The translations under genes were made by a program, and so were the position numbers. DNA of 64,000 bases, taken from NCBI RefSeq assembly GCF_900109055.1, contig NZ_FOIV01000002.1:558001-622000 (forward strand), read 5' to 3'. The notes under the pieces are model-generated. The model did no database searches. It was given only the letters and a program-made list of their open reading frames with translations, and was not told the DNA's origin. Below are positions 63,846 to 64,000 of this stretch, one piece after another. Source of the stretch: Prevotella sp. khp7. Its GTDB lineage: Bacteria > Bacteroidota > Bacteroidia > Bacteroidales > Bacteroidaceae. Position 1 is the stretch's first letter. Every line of letters starts with the position of its first letter.

Positions 63846-64000
63846 ATGCTTAGACTGTTATTATTAGCTATCCCTTTGTTGGCCGATACTACCATCAGCC
63901 AGCCTCGTCATCTCGACGAGGTGGTGGTAGTGTCGAATCGGCAGGGTGGAAAGCGTTCGGTCAAGGGACAAGTGGCATCTATCGATGAGCATCTGTCGCA
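63846..64000 (+). CDS. TonB-dependent receptor, N-terminal fragment
   Basis: Cut by the right edge after 51 residues. A signal peptide (MLRLLLLAIPLLADTTIS) is followed directly by a TonB-box-like HLDEVVVVSNRQ and the beginning of a plug domain. There is no carboxypeptidase-like domain, so it is not of the SusC type. The gene follows the YtkA-like lipoprotein closely and may share its transcript. Confidence 0.7.
   Translation, partial: MLRLLLLAIPLLADTTISQPRHLDEVVVVSNRQGGKRSVKGQVASIDEHLS

Overview
The window reads as the chromosome of a gut or rumen Bacteroidota, most likely Prevotella or a close relative. The evidence is the repeated TTTG-N19-21-TAnnTTTG promoter form, SusC/SusD pairs, UpxY-type antitermination, type III glutamine synthetase, LL-diaminopimelate aminotransferase and DUF4625 lipoproteins. 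There are no rRNA, tRNA, CRISPR or intact insertion sequence genes that I could recognise.

Layout. 1-2943: the start of a SusC-like receptor facing a LacI regulator and a GPH/SLC45-type sugar transporter, with a LacI-type palindrome between them. 2948-6496: a probable metal-uptake operon (His/Cys-rich membrane protein, TonB receptor, two lipoproteins). 6598-16954: dapF-dapL-glnN and gltB-gltD. 17017-20436: a candidate defence operon (46-residue protein, MazG-like protein, nuclease-helicase-S24 fusion). 20763-24592: an M60 glycopeptidase with a coupled 50-residue ORF. 24920-27312: glnK, amtB and a porin. 27553-36297: a capsule/exopolysaccharide locus led by upxY. 36670-44552: five genes around glutamine use (pyrG, a purF-like gene, carA, a half-length carB, asnB), then an orphan LuxR-type regulator. 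45393-51941: two divergent sulfur operons. 52122-53513: a second ammonium transporter. 53724-64000: a Cys-rich leader ORF, a periplasmic binding-like protein, SusC/SusD, two exported UroD-fold proteins, a DAACS symporter, a lipoprotein and the start of another TonB receptor.

Two regulons can be read from the DNA. (1) Nitrogen: a 16-bp box near TWACAAAYTGAAAGTT stands 59-60 bp before the -7 element of gltB, dapF-dapL-glnN, pyrG-asnB and the second amtB. The best box before glnK-amtB is 28 bp away, with a weak one at 59. Extra boxes lie exactly 73 bp (gltB, amtB2, weakly dapF) or 32 bp (pyrG) further out. (2) Sulfur: two tandem copies of a palindrome of form ATACC-N8-GGTAT, 23 bp apart and 22 bp before TACCTTTG, occur at both arms of the divergent sulfur promoter and before the leader/SusCD/UroD operon.

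The most striking system is the sulfur block. A family 2 encapsulin shell with an inserted cyclic-nucleotide-binding-like domain is encoded with a cysteine desulfurase carrying a long N-terminal extension, a TusA-like and a DsrE-like sulfur carrier and a MetY-like sulfhydrylase. Divergent to it lies a ThiS-like carrier ending GG-Thr-Leu, its E1-like activator and a JAMM protease. This suggests a protein-bound sulfur route to homocysteine fed from a shell-enclosed desulfurase. The shared operators tie this block to an uptake operon with two secreted UroD-like proteins, which may handle an organosulfur nutrient. Function is inferred throughout; no experiment supports it here.
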